Assembly: GCA_023442495.1 (NCBI GenBank) | Contig: JAEZZB010000057.1 | Coordinates: forward strand, 1-6,275 | DNA: 6,275 nucleotides | Origin: Bacillota bacterium | Lineage (GTDB): Bacteria; Bacillota; Clostridia; Tissierellales; Peptoniphilaceae | Reading direction: 5' to 3' | Part shown: positions 1-6,251 of the stretch, piece by piece | Layout of the letters: each line of letters begins with the position of its first letter | How positions within the stretch are numbered: position 1 is the stretch's first letter | The notes under the pieces: generated by a model | The model's database searches: none | What the model saw: only the letters and a program-made list of their open reading frames with translations | Told to the model about the DNA's origin: nothing | Program-made: the position numbers and the translations under genes

Positions 1-10
1 AAATTTATGA
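1..10 (+). CDS. Possible last codons of xseA (exonuclease VII large subunit), partial
   Basis: Reading from base 2, the frame gives Asn-Leu-stop, with TGA at 8-10 overlapping the ATG of the next gene (7-9) in an ATGA arrangement. The large subunit gene xseA very often precedes xseB directly, commonly with such an overlap, and the other junctions here are equally tight. The identification rests on context and the stop position only; two codons carry no family information. The upstream base sequence would settle it. Confidence 0.3.
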
Positions 11-189
11 GTGAAAATTTTGAACAACTTTTAAATCAATATAAATCTATTGCAGATAAATTAGAAAATAAAGAATTAAATCTTGAAGAGTCAATAAAAA
101 TATATGAAGAAAGTAATCAAATCTATAAAAAACTAAATAAAAAGATAGAAGAAGCGAAACAAAAAATTATTAATATAAGGCAACAATAA
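7..189 (+). CDS. xseB: Exodeoxyribonuclease VII small subunit XseB
   Basis: This 60-residue protein matches the short, all-helical small subunit of exonuclease VII, a cytoplasmic single-strand-specific nuclease in which several XseB chains assemble with one XseA catalytic chain. The visible family pattern is FEQLL near residues 5-9, then a leucine-glutamate helix (KLENKELNLEESIKIYEES, about 18-36) equivalent to the usual LE...LEESL..YE..., and a lysine/glutamate-rich second helix ending near residue 57. There is no catalytic site, as expected for this subunit. The length is at the short end of the usual 60-85 residues. The stop overlaps the ispA start by one base (TAATG), which suggests translational coupling. 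The start at base 7 is the only one that keeps the conserved first helix. Confidence 0.93.
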   Translation: MSENFEQLLNQYKSIADKLENKELNLEESIKIYEESNQIYKKLNKKIEEAKQKIINIRQQ

Positions 190-1007
190 TGTTTAGTGAA
201 TATATTAAAAGAAAAGATAAAATAGATTTAATAGTAAAAAACTATTTTCCTTGTGGAGAGTTTAACGATATTTTGAATTATTCAGTAGAAGAAGGTAAGA
301 GAATAAGACCAATTATAATGATTGAATTATTTAGAGTATTAGGTGGTAAAGATAATATAGTTAATAATTTCGCTTTAGCTCTTGAATTTATTCATAATTA
401 TTCTTTGGTTCATGACGATTTGCCATCTATGGATAATGATAATTATAGAAGAGGTCGAAAATCTACTCATTATAAATATGGAGAAGATAAGGGAATATTA
501 GCAGGAGATGCATTATTAAATTATGCATATGAATTACTATTTGATACAATTCTAAAAAATAATGAAGCTAATTACATTAAAGCAGCAAAATATATTGCTA
601 ATGCTGCTGGAAAGGAGGGTATGATCAATGGCCAAATTTTAGATGTACAAAGTAATTTAAATAGTTTAGAAAATATAAAACAAATGTATAAGAATAAAAC
701 TTGTAAATTATTTATGGCGGCTACTACTGTTCCAGCATATTTAACTCATCAAAGTGAAGAAATTGTAAATGAAATGGAAAAATTAGGTTATTATATAGGT
801 ATGGCTTTCCAATTACAAGATGATTTGCTTGATTTAGAGCAAGATAAGCAAATAAATAAAGTAACTTATGCTAGTTTCTTAGATGAAGAAAAAGCAAATT
901 TTGACATGGTAGATTTTACTAATAGAGCAATTGAAATATTAAATAAATATGATAAAAATGAATTTTTAATAAAGTTAATAAATTATTTAAAAAATAGAGA
1001 GGAATAA
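189..1007 (+). CDS. ispA: Farnesyl diphosphate synthase-type polyprenyl synthetase, IspA (shortened C-terminal loop)
   Basis: This is a trans-isoprenyl diphosphate synthase. The family condenses isopentenyl diphosphate with DMAPP or GPP to make C15 (FPP) or longer precursors for undecaprenyl and quinone lipids. Visible motifs are EEGKRIRP (34-41), the first Asp-rich motif DDLPSMDND (76-84, DDxxxxD form) followed by RRG (87-89), GMINGQILD (144-152), K170-T171, and the second Asp-rich motif DDLLD (211-215). Tyr71, five residues before the first motif, together with the two-residue insertion inside that motif, is the bacterial FPP synthase pattern. At 272 residues it is shorter than the usual roughly 290-300. 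The segment between DDLLD and K224-x-T-Y lacks the usual GKxxGxD loop, about 11 residues in all (see findings). Chain length of the product cannot be fixed from sequence alone. AAGG at 177-180, inside xseB, is the likely ribosome site. dxs and tlyA, which often follow ispA in clostridia, are absent. Confidence 0.92.
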   Translation: MFSEYIKRKDKIDLIVKNYFPCGEFNDILNYSVEEGKRIRPIIMIELFRVLGGKDNIVNNFALALEFIHNYSLVHDDLPSMDNDNYRRGRKSTHYKYGEDKGILAGDALLNYAYELLFDTILKNNEANYIKAAKYIANAAGKEGMINGQILDVQSNLNSLENIKQMYKNKTCKLFMAATTVPAYLTHQSEEIVNEMEKLGYYIGMAFQLQDDLLDLEQDKQINKVTYASFLDEEKANFDMVDFTNRAIEILNKYDKNEFLIKLINYLKNREE

Positions 1008-1011
1008 GGAG
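1006..1011 (+). promoter_or_regulatory. Shine-Dalgarno site of argR
   Basis: AAGGAG overlaps the last two bases of the ispA stop codon and lies six bases before the argR ATG at 1018. A second AAGGA at 1012-1016 is too close to the start to work well. The site supports the chosen argR start and fills most of the 10-base gap, so there is no room for a separate promoter between the two genes. Confidence 0.7.
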
Positions 1012-1017
1012 AAGGAT

Positions 1018-1470
1018 ATGAAAAAATATGATAGACAGAGAATTATTTTATCATTAATAGAAGAACAAGTTGTTGAAACACAAGAAGAACTAACACAATT
1101 ACTTCTAGAACATGGGGTAAGAGCAACTCAAGCAACTATATCAAGGGATATAAAAGAATTGAGAATTACAAAAGTTCAAACAGATGAAGGTGTTTACAAA
1201 TATACTGTAATTGATGCTATGAGAGATACTTTAAATGAAAGACTAAGTAAAATATTTAAATCAGCTGTTTTATCTTTTGAAACAAATGAAAACCGTATAT
1301 ATGTAAATACTATTTCTTATGCAGCTACTGTAACTGCACAAGCAATCAATATTAAGAAAATTGAAGGTATAGCAGCTATTTTAAGTGGTCATGATACTAT
1401 ATTTATAGATGTTAAAAAAGATTATGATGTTAACAAGGTATTAAATGAATTAAAGGGTATGATTGTTTAA
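1018..1470 (+). CDS. argR: ArgR/AhrC-family transcriptional regulator with atypical effector pocket
   Basis: This 150-residue protein has the normal length and two-domain layout of arginine repressors. The N-terminal winged helix (about 1-65) contains the family DNA-recognition segment ATQATISRDIKEL (36-48). The C-terminal domain (about 80-150) is the part that forms the hexamer and binds L-arginine in the family, and it ends in the recognisable SGHDTIFI (123-130), the counterpart of the usual GDDTI. Several usual ligand residues look changed: the first Asp of GDD is His125, the Gln after the Gly-x-Ala turn is Thr104, the Gly of that turn is Tyr101, and the Asp ending the helix is Asn111 (my ungapped comparison with AhrC and ArgR from memory). 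The family call is secure, but arginine as effector is not. The argR-recN pair is a conserved Firmicutes neighbourhood. The stop overlaps recN by one base. No arginine metabolism genes are in the window. Confidence 0.9.
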   Translation: MKKYDRQRIILSLIEEQVVETQEELTQLLLEHGVRATQATISRDIKELRITKVQTDEGVYKYTVIDAMRDTLNERLSKIFKSAVLSFETNENRIYVNTISYAATVTAQAINIKKIEGIAAILSGHDTIFIDVKKDYDVNKVLNELKGMIV

Positions 1471-3131
1471 TGTTAATTAATTTGTATGTGAAGAATTTCG
1501 CCATTATAAAAGAGATTAATATTGATTTTGTAAAAGGACTTAATATTTTATCTGGTGAAACAGGATCAGGTAAATCACTATTATTAAAGGCACTTTCAAT
1601 ACTTAAAGGAGATAGATTTAATAAAGATTATATTGGTGTTTTCGGAGATAAAACTATTATTGAAGCAATTTTCACATCTAATGATAGAATAAATCAAATT
1701 TTAGAAGATAATGATATAGATGTTGATTCAAATATAGTTTTATCGCGCACATTTACTGAAAATAGTTCTATAACTAAAATTAATAATAGAGCTTGCAATA
1801 TGAAATTTTTAGGCGAAATTTCTTCCATGATATTTGATATTCATGGACAACATTCAAACTTAATAGTATTAAATAAAAGTAATTATATTAATTTAATAGA
1901 TAAGTTTAATGATGAAACAGATGAATATAAAACAAAGTTAAGCAATAATCTCAGACAATTGCAAATTCTAAAAAAAGAAAATGAAGCATTAAATATGTCG
2001 GATGATGAAATTGAAAGAGAAAAGGATTTACTATTATATCAAATTAATGAAATTGAGAGCTTTGATTTTGATAATTATGATGAAGAATCCTTGAATAAAG
2101 AATATAAAAAATTAGCTAATCAAAGTGAATTAATAAATGGTACCGATTCGATTATAAATTTTATGTCTGAATCTGGTAGAATTCCTTCAATGAAGGAAAT
2201 GTCACATATACTTTATGACAATTTAGTAGATTTAGAAAATTTGGATGATGATTTAAAACCTCTAGTCAGTGATGCTCTAAATATTAGGGAGTTAATTAAA
2301 GATTTAGCAAATCAAATTGAAAGATATTCATATAGTTTAGATATTGATGATGAAAGAATGCAAATTATTGAAGATTTATTTTCATCATTTCAAGTTTTGA
2401 AATTAAAATATGGTAGAAATAGCGAAGAAATTTTGAATTTTCTAGAAGATAGAAAGAAAAGATATAAAATTGTTTCAAATATTCACGCTAGAAGAGTAGA
2501 AATTGAAAGAGATATACTTAATATCGATAAAGACAATATTAGAATATCTGAAAATTTAAATGCTATTAGAAAAGATATAATTAAATATCTTGAAACTAAA
2601 ATAATTGATGAACTAAATGAAATGAATATGCAATATATTGATTTTAAGATAGATATTAGACGAAAGGAAAAAATCACAAAAGAAGGTTTTGATGAAATTG
2701 ATTTTCTTATATCTACAAATAAAGGACAAGAATTAAAAAGCTTAAGTGAAGTTTCATCTGGTGGAGAAATTTCAAGATTCATGCTTGCAATGAAAGCGGC
2801 TTTTATAGAAAAAGACGATATAAATACAATTATTTTTGACGAAATAGATTCTGGTATTAGTGGTAGAACTGCAGATATTGTCGGAATTAAATTAAAGAAG
2901 ATATCTAAATTTGTTCAATTAATAGTTATATCACATTTAGCACAAATTGCTAGTAAAGCTGATGTAAATTATCTATTAGAAAAGAAAGAGATAGATGGAA
3001 TTACGCAAAGCAGCATTACAAAATTAGATTATGATGAAACTATTAGAGAAATAGCTAGATTAATTTCAGGCTCAGATATAACTGAAAAAAGTTTAATTTC
3101 AGCTGAAGAACTATTAAAGGAGGATTTATGA
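1470..3131 (+). CDS. recN: DNA repair ATPase RecN
   Basis: RecN is a cytoplasmic SMC-like ATPase that acts early in double-strand-break repair and promotes cohesion and RecA-dependent recombination. The 553-residue length is normal. The N-terminus (MLINLYVKNFAIIKEI) is typical of RecN. Walker A is GETGSGKS (29-36), the HGQH motif is at 125-128, the ABC signature SSGGE is at 429-433, Walker B is TIIFDE (453-458), the SGISG loop is at 461-465, and the switch His is in VISHLAQIASKAD (486-498). The middle (roughly 150-370) is rich in Lys, Glu, Asn and Leu and forms the antiparallel coiled coil, with the family segment LKLKYGR at 310-316. All catalytic elements are intact. The start is one base inside argR's stop (TAATG) with only a weak upstream AGGG (1454-1457), so it is probably translationally coupled to argR. 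No LexA-type operator is possible at this junction. Confidence 0.97.
   Translation: MLINLYVKNFAIIKEINIDFVKGLNILSGETGSGKSLLLKALSILKGDRFNKDYIGVFGDKTIIEAIFTSNDRINQILEDNDIDVDSNIVLSRTFTENSSITKINNRACNMKFLGEISSMIFDIHGQHSNLIVLNKSNYINLIDKFNDETDEYKTKLSNNLRQLQILKKENEALNMSDDEIEREKDLLLYQINEIESFDFDNYDEESLNKEYKKLANQSELINGTDSIINFMSESGRIPSMKEMSHILYDNLVDLENLDDDLKPLVSDALNIRELIKDLANQIERYSYSLDIDDERMQIIEDLFSSFQVLKLKYGRNSEEILNFLEDRKKRYKIVSNIHARRVEIERDILNIDKDNIRISENLNAIRKDIIKYLETKIIDELNEMNMQYIDFKIDIRRKEKITKEGFDEIDFLISTNKGQELKSLSEVSSGGEISRFMLAMKAAFIEKDDINTIIFDEIDSGISGRTADIVGIKLKKISKFVQLIVISHLAQIASKADVNYLLEKKEIDGITQSSITKLDYDETIREIARLISGSDITEKSLISAEELLKEDL
3116..3123 (+). promoter_or_regulatory. Strong Shine-Dalgarno site of the NUDIX gene, inside recN
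   Basis: AAAGGAGG is a near-perfect anti-16S match embedded in the last codons of recN (encoding Leu-Leu-Lys-Glu-Asp). It lies four bases before the ATG at 3128. It fixes the NUDIX start and indicates independent ribosome loading in spite of the 4-base ATGA overlap with recN. Confidence 0.75.
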
Positions 3132-3673
3132 GTAACAATTTTCATTATGAAGAAACGATTAAATCAGAAAAAATTTATGAGGGAAAGATAATTAAAGTAA
3201 AAGTTGATACTGTAGAATTACCTAATAGATCTTATGCAAAAAGAGAAATTGTTGAGCATGGTAGAGGTGTAGGTATTGTTGCAATTAATTCAGAAAATAA
3301 GTTATATTTAGTTAAACAATTTCGAAAACCATTAAATAAAGTAATATATGAAATTCCAGCAGGTATAGTAGAACCTAATGAATCTATTCAAGAAGCTGCT
3401 ATTAGAGAAGCGCAAGAAGAAATCGGACAAAGACCAAAAAAGCTTGAATTATTAACTGAAGCATATGCATCTCCTGGTTTTACTGATGAAGTAATTTCAA
3501 TATTTCTAGCAACTGATTTAGAACAAAATAAATTAGATCTTGATGATGATGAATATGTTGACGTTCAGTTAGTTAGTATACAAGAAGCATTGGATATGAT
3601 TGATAGTTTTGAAATAACTGATGCTAAATCAATTATTGGAATTTTATATGCAGCTAGAAAGTTAGGTGTGTAA
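3128..3673 (+). CDS. nudF: NUDIX hydrolase, ADP-ribose pyrophosphatase type
   Basis: This 181-residue cytoplasmic enzyme belongs to the group that cleaves ADP-ribose to AMP and ribose 5-phosphate. The Nudix box begins at Gly79 and fits G-x5-E-x7-REUxEExG: E85, then REAQEEIG at 93-100, which supplies the metal-binding glutamates. Sub-family marks are YEIPAG (74-79) directly before the box and ASPGFTDE (114-121) after it, both characteristic of ADP-ribose pyrophosphatases rather than MutT-type enzymes. The N-terminal strand region (about 7-45) corresponds to the dimerisation part of the family. The usual HPGA segment is replaced by HGRG (44-47). Length is normal. The gene overlaps recN by four bases and the next gene by one. 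A NUDIX gene near recN or xerD is a common clostridial arrangement. The exact substrate is inferred from family, since related enzymes also accept other nucleoside diphosphate sugars. Confidence 0.9.
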   Translation: MSNNFHYEETIKSEKIYEGKIIKVKVDTVELPNRSYAKREIVEHGRGVGIVAINSENKLYLVKQFRKPLNKVIYEIPAGIVEPNESIQEAAIREAQEEIGQRPKKLELLTEAYASPGFTDEVISIFLATDLEQNKLDLDDDEYVDVQLVSIQEALDMIDSFEITDAKSIIGILYAARKLGV

Positions 3674-4290
3674 TGCCTTCTGATCAAATTGTAGCAATAG
3701 TAATACAAATTATTGCTATATTATTTGTATTAGTTACTCATGAATTTGCTCATGCTTATGTCGCATATAAATTTGGTGATACTACTGCTAAAGATATGGG
3801 ACGATTATCGTTGAATCCATTAAAGCATTTAGATTTAATAGGAACCTTATCATTATTTTTATTTAGATTCGGCTGGGCGAAACCTGTACCTATAAATTCT
3901 AATAATTTTAAAAATCATAAATTAGGTATGTTTTGTGTATCTATTGCTGGTATTGTGATAAATCTTATTACTGCATTAATAGCTTTATTTATAATTTATC
4001 TTTTTCAATTAGATGGTGTATTGTATCTTCTTTTTAATAATATATTTATATATGGTATTGTTTTTGCTATATTTAATATATTACCAATACCACCACTTGA
4101 TGGATCAAAAATGATTGCTACATTTTTACCACTAAATTGGCAGTATAAAATTTATGAATATGAAAAATATGGTTCTATTGTACTTATTTTTTTAATATCT
4201 ATGGGTATTATTAATAAAATTATGTACCCTTTAATAACGAGCATAGCAAATTTTTATATAAAATTAGTAATAAGGATTTTATATGGTTAA
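3673..4290 (+). CDS. Site-2 protease family (M50) membrane metalloprotease
   Basis: This 205-residue integral-membrane protein belongs to the small bacterial M50 group without a PDZ domain (YwhC-like). The first hydrophobic segment (about 6-30) contains the zinc-binding HEFAH (23-27). It is followed by the family stretch MGRLSLNPLKHLDLIGTL (42-59) and GWAKPVP (67-73). Further hydrophobic segments lie near 86-111, 116-138 and 166-200. The third zinc ligand is in NILPIPPLDGS (135-145), Asp143, so the active site looks complete. The usual GPxxN of the second segment reads AGIVINL (92-98), with the Pro missing. The substrate of this group is not known to me; position next to scpA is conserved in clostridia but does not define the role. 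The start is TAATG-coupled to the NUDIX gene, with AGGTG at 3664-3668 as ribosome site. Its last eight bases overlap scpA. Confidence 0.88.
   Translation: MPSDQIVAIVIQIIAILFVLVTHEFAHAYVAYKFGDTTAKDMGRLSLNPLKHLDLIGTLSLFLFRFGWAKPVPINSNNFKNHKLGMFCVSIAGIVINLITALIALFIIYLFQLDGVLYLLFNNIFIYGIVFAIFNILPIPPLDGSKMIATFLPLNWQYKIYEYEKYGSIVLIFLISMGIINKIMYPLITSIANFYIKLVIRILYG
4272..4276 (+). promoter_or_regulatory. Shine-Dalgarno site of scpA, inside the M50 gene
   Basis: AAGGA lies six bases before the ATG at 4283 and within the last codons of the M50 gene. It supports the 8-base overlap start of scpA over any later start, because the conserved FYGPFDLLL begins only nine residues into the protein. Confidence 0.6.
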
Positions 4291-5005
4291 TGTAAATACT
4301 GGTGAATTCTATGGGCCATTTGATTTGCTTTTAGAATTAATTCGAAAATCTAAATACGATATATATGATGTAAGTCTATCAGATATTACAAATGAGTATT
4401 TATTAACAATTCAAAATATTGATATTCCTATAGATGAAGTGGCTGATTTTATACTAATAGCCACTCAATTACTTTATATAAAGACTAAATCTCTGATTAA
4501 AGATACTATGTTGAATGAAGATGATGAAGAGGATTTAATCAGTGAAGATGAACTACGAAAAAGACTTTATGAATATAAAAAAATAAAATCTATTATTCCA
4601 AAGTTAAGAAAACTTGAAGAAGAGGGATTAAAAAAACACATAAAACTTCAAGAAGATTTGTCAATCTATAAAGAAGAAAATATTGAAATAATTTATGATA
4701 TAGAAAGATTAAAATTTGTATTAGAAGAATTAATCGCTCAGTTTTTATCTGAAGATGAGTTTAAAGTAGATAAAATTTTAAATATTGAGGAATATTCATT
4801 AGAGAAATATACATTAGATATAAAATTGAAATTAATACAAGAAAAAATGATTAGCATTTCTAAAATGCTTAAACAAGTAGAAAATAAATCAGAAGCTATT
4901 ATAATATTTTTATCAATATTAGAGCTTTCAAAAACAAATAATTTATCTATTATTCAAGACATAGATTCATTAGAAATATCTATTCGATTAAAGGAACAAA
5001 ATTAA
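4283..5005 (+). CDS. scpA: Segregation and condensation protein A (kleisin ScpA)
   Basis: ScpA is the kleisin that bridges the two SMC heads and recruits ScpB in the bacterial condensin complex on the nucleoid. The 240-residue length is usual. The N-terminal domain shows FYGPFDLLLELI (9-20; family FEGPLDLLLxLI), KYDIYDVSLSDIT (24-36) and ADFILIATQLLYIKTKSLI (54-72), the helices that pack on the SMC neck. A Glu/Asp-rich linker (79-90) leads to ELRKRLYEYKKIK (90-102), another family motif. The middle (about 105-170), which should contact ScpB, is charged and variable. The C-terminal winged helix (about 180-237) ends with AIIIFLSILELSKTNNLSI (205-223) and binds the SMC cap. Glu in the family FEGP motif is Tyr10 here. 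scpB follows after 10 bases; smc itself is not in the window, which is normal. Confidence 0.96.
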   Translation: MVNVNTGEFYGPFDLLLELIRKSKYDIYDVSLSDITNEYLLTIQNIDIPIDEVADFILIATQLLYIKTKSLIKDTMLNEDDEEDLISEDELRKRLYEYKKIKSIIPKLRKLEEEGLKKHIKLQEDLSIYKEENIEIIYDIERLKFVLEELIAQFLSEDEFKVDKILNIEEYSLEKYTLDIKLKLIQEKMISISKMLKQVENKSEAIIIFLSILELSKTNNLSIIQDIDSLEISIRLKEQN

Positions 5006-5012
5006 GGGGTGG
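5004..5012 (+). promoter_or_regulatory. Shine-Dalgarno site of scpB
   Basis: AAGGGGTGG begins within the scpA stop codon and ends three bases before the scpB ATG at 5016. It is one of the more G-rich runs in this AT-rich window and occupies most of the 10-base gap, so scpB is expected to be co-transcribed with scpA. Confidence 0.65.
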
Positions 5013-5015
5013 ACA

Positions 5016-5564
5016 ATGGATAGAAGGGAAATTAAATCTGTAATAGAAGCTATTTTATTCGTATGGTCTGAACCAATACATATAGATGAGTTAATGGCAA
5101 TAATTGAACAGGATAAAAGAACTACTAGAGAAATTATAAAAGAAATGCAAGATGAATCTAATCATTATAGACGTGGAGTAATTATCAATGAATACAATGA
5201 TTATTTTCAGATGTCAACTAGAAAAGAACATGATAAATATTTAAAGAAATTAGTTAAAAATTCTAAAAGAAAGATTTCAAATTCGTCTATGGAAGTTCTT
5301 GCTCTTATAGCATATCATCAACCTATCACAAGAGTTGAAATTGATAATATTAGAGGAGTTAAATCCTATTCTTCAATAGATACTTTAAAATCTAAGGGCT
5401 TAATTGAAGAAGTTGGCAGATCCGATTCCATTGGTAAACCGATTCAATATGGAACTACTGTTGAATTTTTAAGACTATTTGATTTAAAGAATTTAAATGA
5501 ACTACCTGAAATAGAAGAAATTGATAAAATAAGTCAAATATTGGAAGAAAATGATGAGGATTAA
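5016..5564 (+). CDS. scpB: Segregation and condensation protein B (ScpB)
   Basis: ScpB forms a dimer of tandem winged-helix proteins that binds the middle of ScpA in the SMC-ScpAB complex and affects its ATPase activity and chromosome organisation. At 182 residues the length is normal. The first winged helix spans about 3-85, starting with the family IKSVIEAILFVWSEPI (6-21). The second (about 88-160) carries the strongest signature: SSMEVLALIAYHQPITRVEI (90-109), then NIRGV (111-115), the LIEEVGRSDSIGKPIQY run (129-145) and TTVEFLRLFDL (147-157). An acidic tail follows LPEIEE (163-168). All conserved blocks are present without interruption. In spore-forming relatives spmA/spmB/dacB often lie between scpB and rluB; here the next gene overlaps by 14 bases. 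Confidence 0.96.
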   Translation: MDRREIKSVIEAILFVWSEPIHIDELMAIIEQDKRTTREIIKEMQDESNHYRRGVIINEYNDYFQMSTRKEHDKYLKKLVKNSKRKISNSSMEVLALIAYHQPITRVEIDNIRGVKSYSSIDTLKSKGLIEEVGRSDSIGKPIQYGTTVEFLRLFDLKNLNELPEIEEIDKISQILEENDED

Positions 5565-6243
5565 TAAATATATTGCAAAATCTGGAATTGCCTCTAGAAG
5601 AAAGGCTGATGAATTAATTAAACAGGGTAAAATTTCCATCAATGATGAAATAATTAACTCTTTAGGTTATGATGTTAAAGCTGATGATATCGTTAAATTT
5701 GAAGGTAATATTATTAAGCCAATAAAAGATAGATATTATTTTATGTTGAATAAACCAATTGGATATGCAGTTACTCATAGTAGAAAATTTGATGATAAAA
5801 TTATTTTTGATCTTATTGATATTGACACAAAGCTTTTTTCAATTGGTAGACTTGATAAAGATAGTAGAGGTCTTATTTTAATTACAAATGATGGAGATAT
5901 TTACAATAATATAATTCATCCAAGAAAACAAATATATAAGAAATATATTGTAAAACTTGATAAAGATTTTAAAATCTCTGATAAAAAGAAAATAGAGACT
6001 GGTGTAGATATAGGTAACTATGTAACAAATCCTTCAAAGATTAAAATATTAGATAAAAGAACTATACAAATTGAAATTAATGAAGGTAAAAATAGACAAA
6101 TTCGTAGAATGTTTGAAGCTTATAATTATATAGTAATAGATTTAAATAGGATTTCAATAGGCGATATTAAACTTGGGGATTTATCAATTGGTAATTATAG
6201 AAATTTATCTAATAAAGAAGTTAATTATTTAAAGAATTTATAG
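5551..6243 (+). CDS. rluB: 23S rRNA pseudouridine synthase, RluB/RsuA family
   Basis: The enzyme isomerises a uridine to pseudouridine in rRNA; RluB of this family acts in 23S rRNA helix 80-93 region near the peptidyl transferase centre. The 230-residue protein has an N-terminal S4 RNA-binding domain (about 2-55: INKYIAKSGIASRRKADELI, 4-23), then the catalytic domain beginning at YFMLNKPIGY (63-72). The catalytic Asp is Asp102 in GRLDKDSRGLILITNDGD (99-116). Later motifs are IIHPRKQIYKKY (121-132) and EGKNRQIRRMFEA (178-190), both diagnostic. Two ATGs lie in a row: 5551 and 5554. A GGAAG at 5543-5547 sits nearer the usual spacing for the first, while many family members begin directly at MRINKYIA, which would favour the second; the choice changes one residue. 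Exact target base (RluB against RsuA/RluF activity) is inferred from length and the scpAB neighbourhood. Confidence 0.93.
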   Translation: MMRINKYIAKSGIASRRKADELIKQGKISINDEIINSLGYDVKADDIVKFEGNIIKPIKDRYYFMLNKPIGYAVTHSRKFDDKIIFDLIDIDTKLFSIGRLDKDSRGLILITNDGDIYNNIIHPRKQIYKKYIVKLDKDFKISDKKKIETGVDIGNYVTNPSKIKILDKRTIQIEINEGKNRQIRRMFEAYNYIVIDLNRISIGDIKLGDLSIGNYRNLSNKEVNYLKNL

Positions 6244-6246
6244 GAG
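6243..6246 (+). promoter_or_regulatory. Shine-Dalgarno site of the last, cut gene
   Basis: GGAG starts on the last base of the rluB stop codon (TAG, 6241-6243) and lies five bases before the ATG at 6252. It is the main sequence evidence that a new gene starts there. Confidence 0.6.
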
Positions 6247-6251
6247 TTGTC

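Noticed and set aside
901..930. A perfect TTGACA (901-906) late in ispA that could be an internal -35 box for argR-recN.
   Set aside because: No TATAAT-like hexamer lies at 16-18 bases; the nearest, TACTAAT at 917-923, leaves only about 10 bases. In such AT-rich DNA a single hexamer is expected by chance.
946..972. A run resembling a Gram-positive ARG box (TATGATAAAAATGAATTTTT) shortly before argR, which could mean autoregulation.
   Set aside because: The match is imperfect and not a clear palindrome. It lies in ispA coding sequence and is the kind of AT-rich string found by chance throughout the window. There is also no promoter next to it.
2483..2782. A 99-codon open frame on the minus strand inside recN.
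   Set aside because: It lies opposite conserved recN coding sequence, including the ABC signature region. Its product is a low-complexity Ser/Ile/Leu-rich string typical of the reverse complement of an AT-rich gene, and it has no recognisable domain.
4203..4229. Inverted repeat GGGTA...TACCC in the M50 gene, a possible hairpin or terminator.
   Set aside because: The stem is five pairs with a loop of about 17 bases, has no uninterrupted T-run after it, and lies inside coding sequence well before the stop.
5822..5850. TTGACA at 5822-5827 inside rluB as a possible promoter for cmk.
   Set aside because: At 17 bases the sequence is GGTAGA, not a -10 box, and this is the conserved catalytic GRLD region of rluB.
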